Below are positions 5,814 to 5,868 of a stretch of DNA of 5,868 bases, one piece after another (within the stretch, counting starts at the first letter, position 1; the number at the start of each line of letters is the position of its first letter). The notes under the pieces are model-generated. The model was not told where the DNA came from. It saw only the letters and a program-made list of their open reading frames with translations, and did not search any database. The position numbers and the translations under genes were made by a program. The DNA is from Fusobacterium sp. (GTDB lineage Bacteria; Fusobacteriota; Fusobacteriia; Fusobacteriales; Fusobacteriaceae): contig JAHHTB010000122.1 in assembly GCA_020024855.1 (NCBI GenBank), forward strand, positions 1-5,868, given 5' to 3'.

Positions 5814-5868
5814 GATTCTGTAGCTCAGTTGGATAGAGCGACGCCCTCCTAAGGCGTAGGTCATGCGT
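5814..5868 (+). tRNA. tRNA-Arg, anticodon CCU, cut by the window end
   Basis: The first 55 bases of the tRNA are present. The acceptor 5' strand is GATTCTG (5814-5820) and TA occupies positions 8-9. The D stem pairs GCTC (5823-5826) with GAGC (5836-5839). The anticodon stem pairs ACGCC (5841-5845) with GGCGT (5853-5857) around the loop CTCCTAA, placing CCT at 5848-5850. A five-base variable loop (AGGTC) and the first strand of the T stem (ATGCG) follow. It reads AGG arginine codons, which are rare in this AT-rich window. The T loop and 3' acceptor strand lie outside the window. Confidence 0.93.

Noticed and set aside
1..5868. CRISPR array or tandem repeats
   Set aside because: No regularly spaced repeats or tandem arrays were seen on reading the window.

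Overview
The window is very AT-rich, uses AGA for most arginines and has strong AGGAGG-type ribosome sites. Together with the gene content this suggests a low-GC anaerobe, most likely Fusobacterium. The genus is inferred from composition and protein style, not from a database match.

Layout. (1) 1-531: the right-hand part of a decayed ISL3-family insertion sequence. A transposase fragment runs in from outside the window, is broken by a large internal deletion near 264-270, resumes in another frame, and ends in a hairpin followed by a probable terminal inverted repeat. (2) 578-3399, minus strand: three closely packed genes reading leftward. A SIR2-fold protein comes first and overlaps an unrecognised protein with a long acidic, disordered-looking N-terminus. 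After 36 bp comes a stand-alone RelA/SpoT nucleotidyltransferase-domain protein, a probable (p)ppGpp synthetase. (3) 3400-3554: a divergent promoter region with a good promoter for the SIR2 gene and a weaker one for the rightward genes. (4) 3555-5771, plus strand: cardiolipin synthase followed 12 bp later by a PHP-domain metal-dependent phosphoesterase, apparently one operon. (5) 5814-end: the first 55 bases of a tRNA-Arg with anticodon CCU, with its own -10 box.

The most interesting part is the minus-strand cluster. The SIR2-like protein keeps the family's overall pattern but has lost the nucleotide-binding GAGxS motif and the catalytic histidine (HGD reads LGD), so it looks like a pseudo-enzyme. 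It appears translationally coupled to a partner of unknown function, and a putative alarmone synthetase lies immediately downstream. This could be an undescribed stress or anti-phage module, but nothing in the window proves it. The cardiolipin synthase and PHP genes look like ordinary chromosomal genes.
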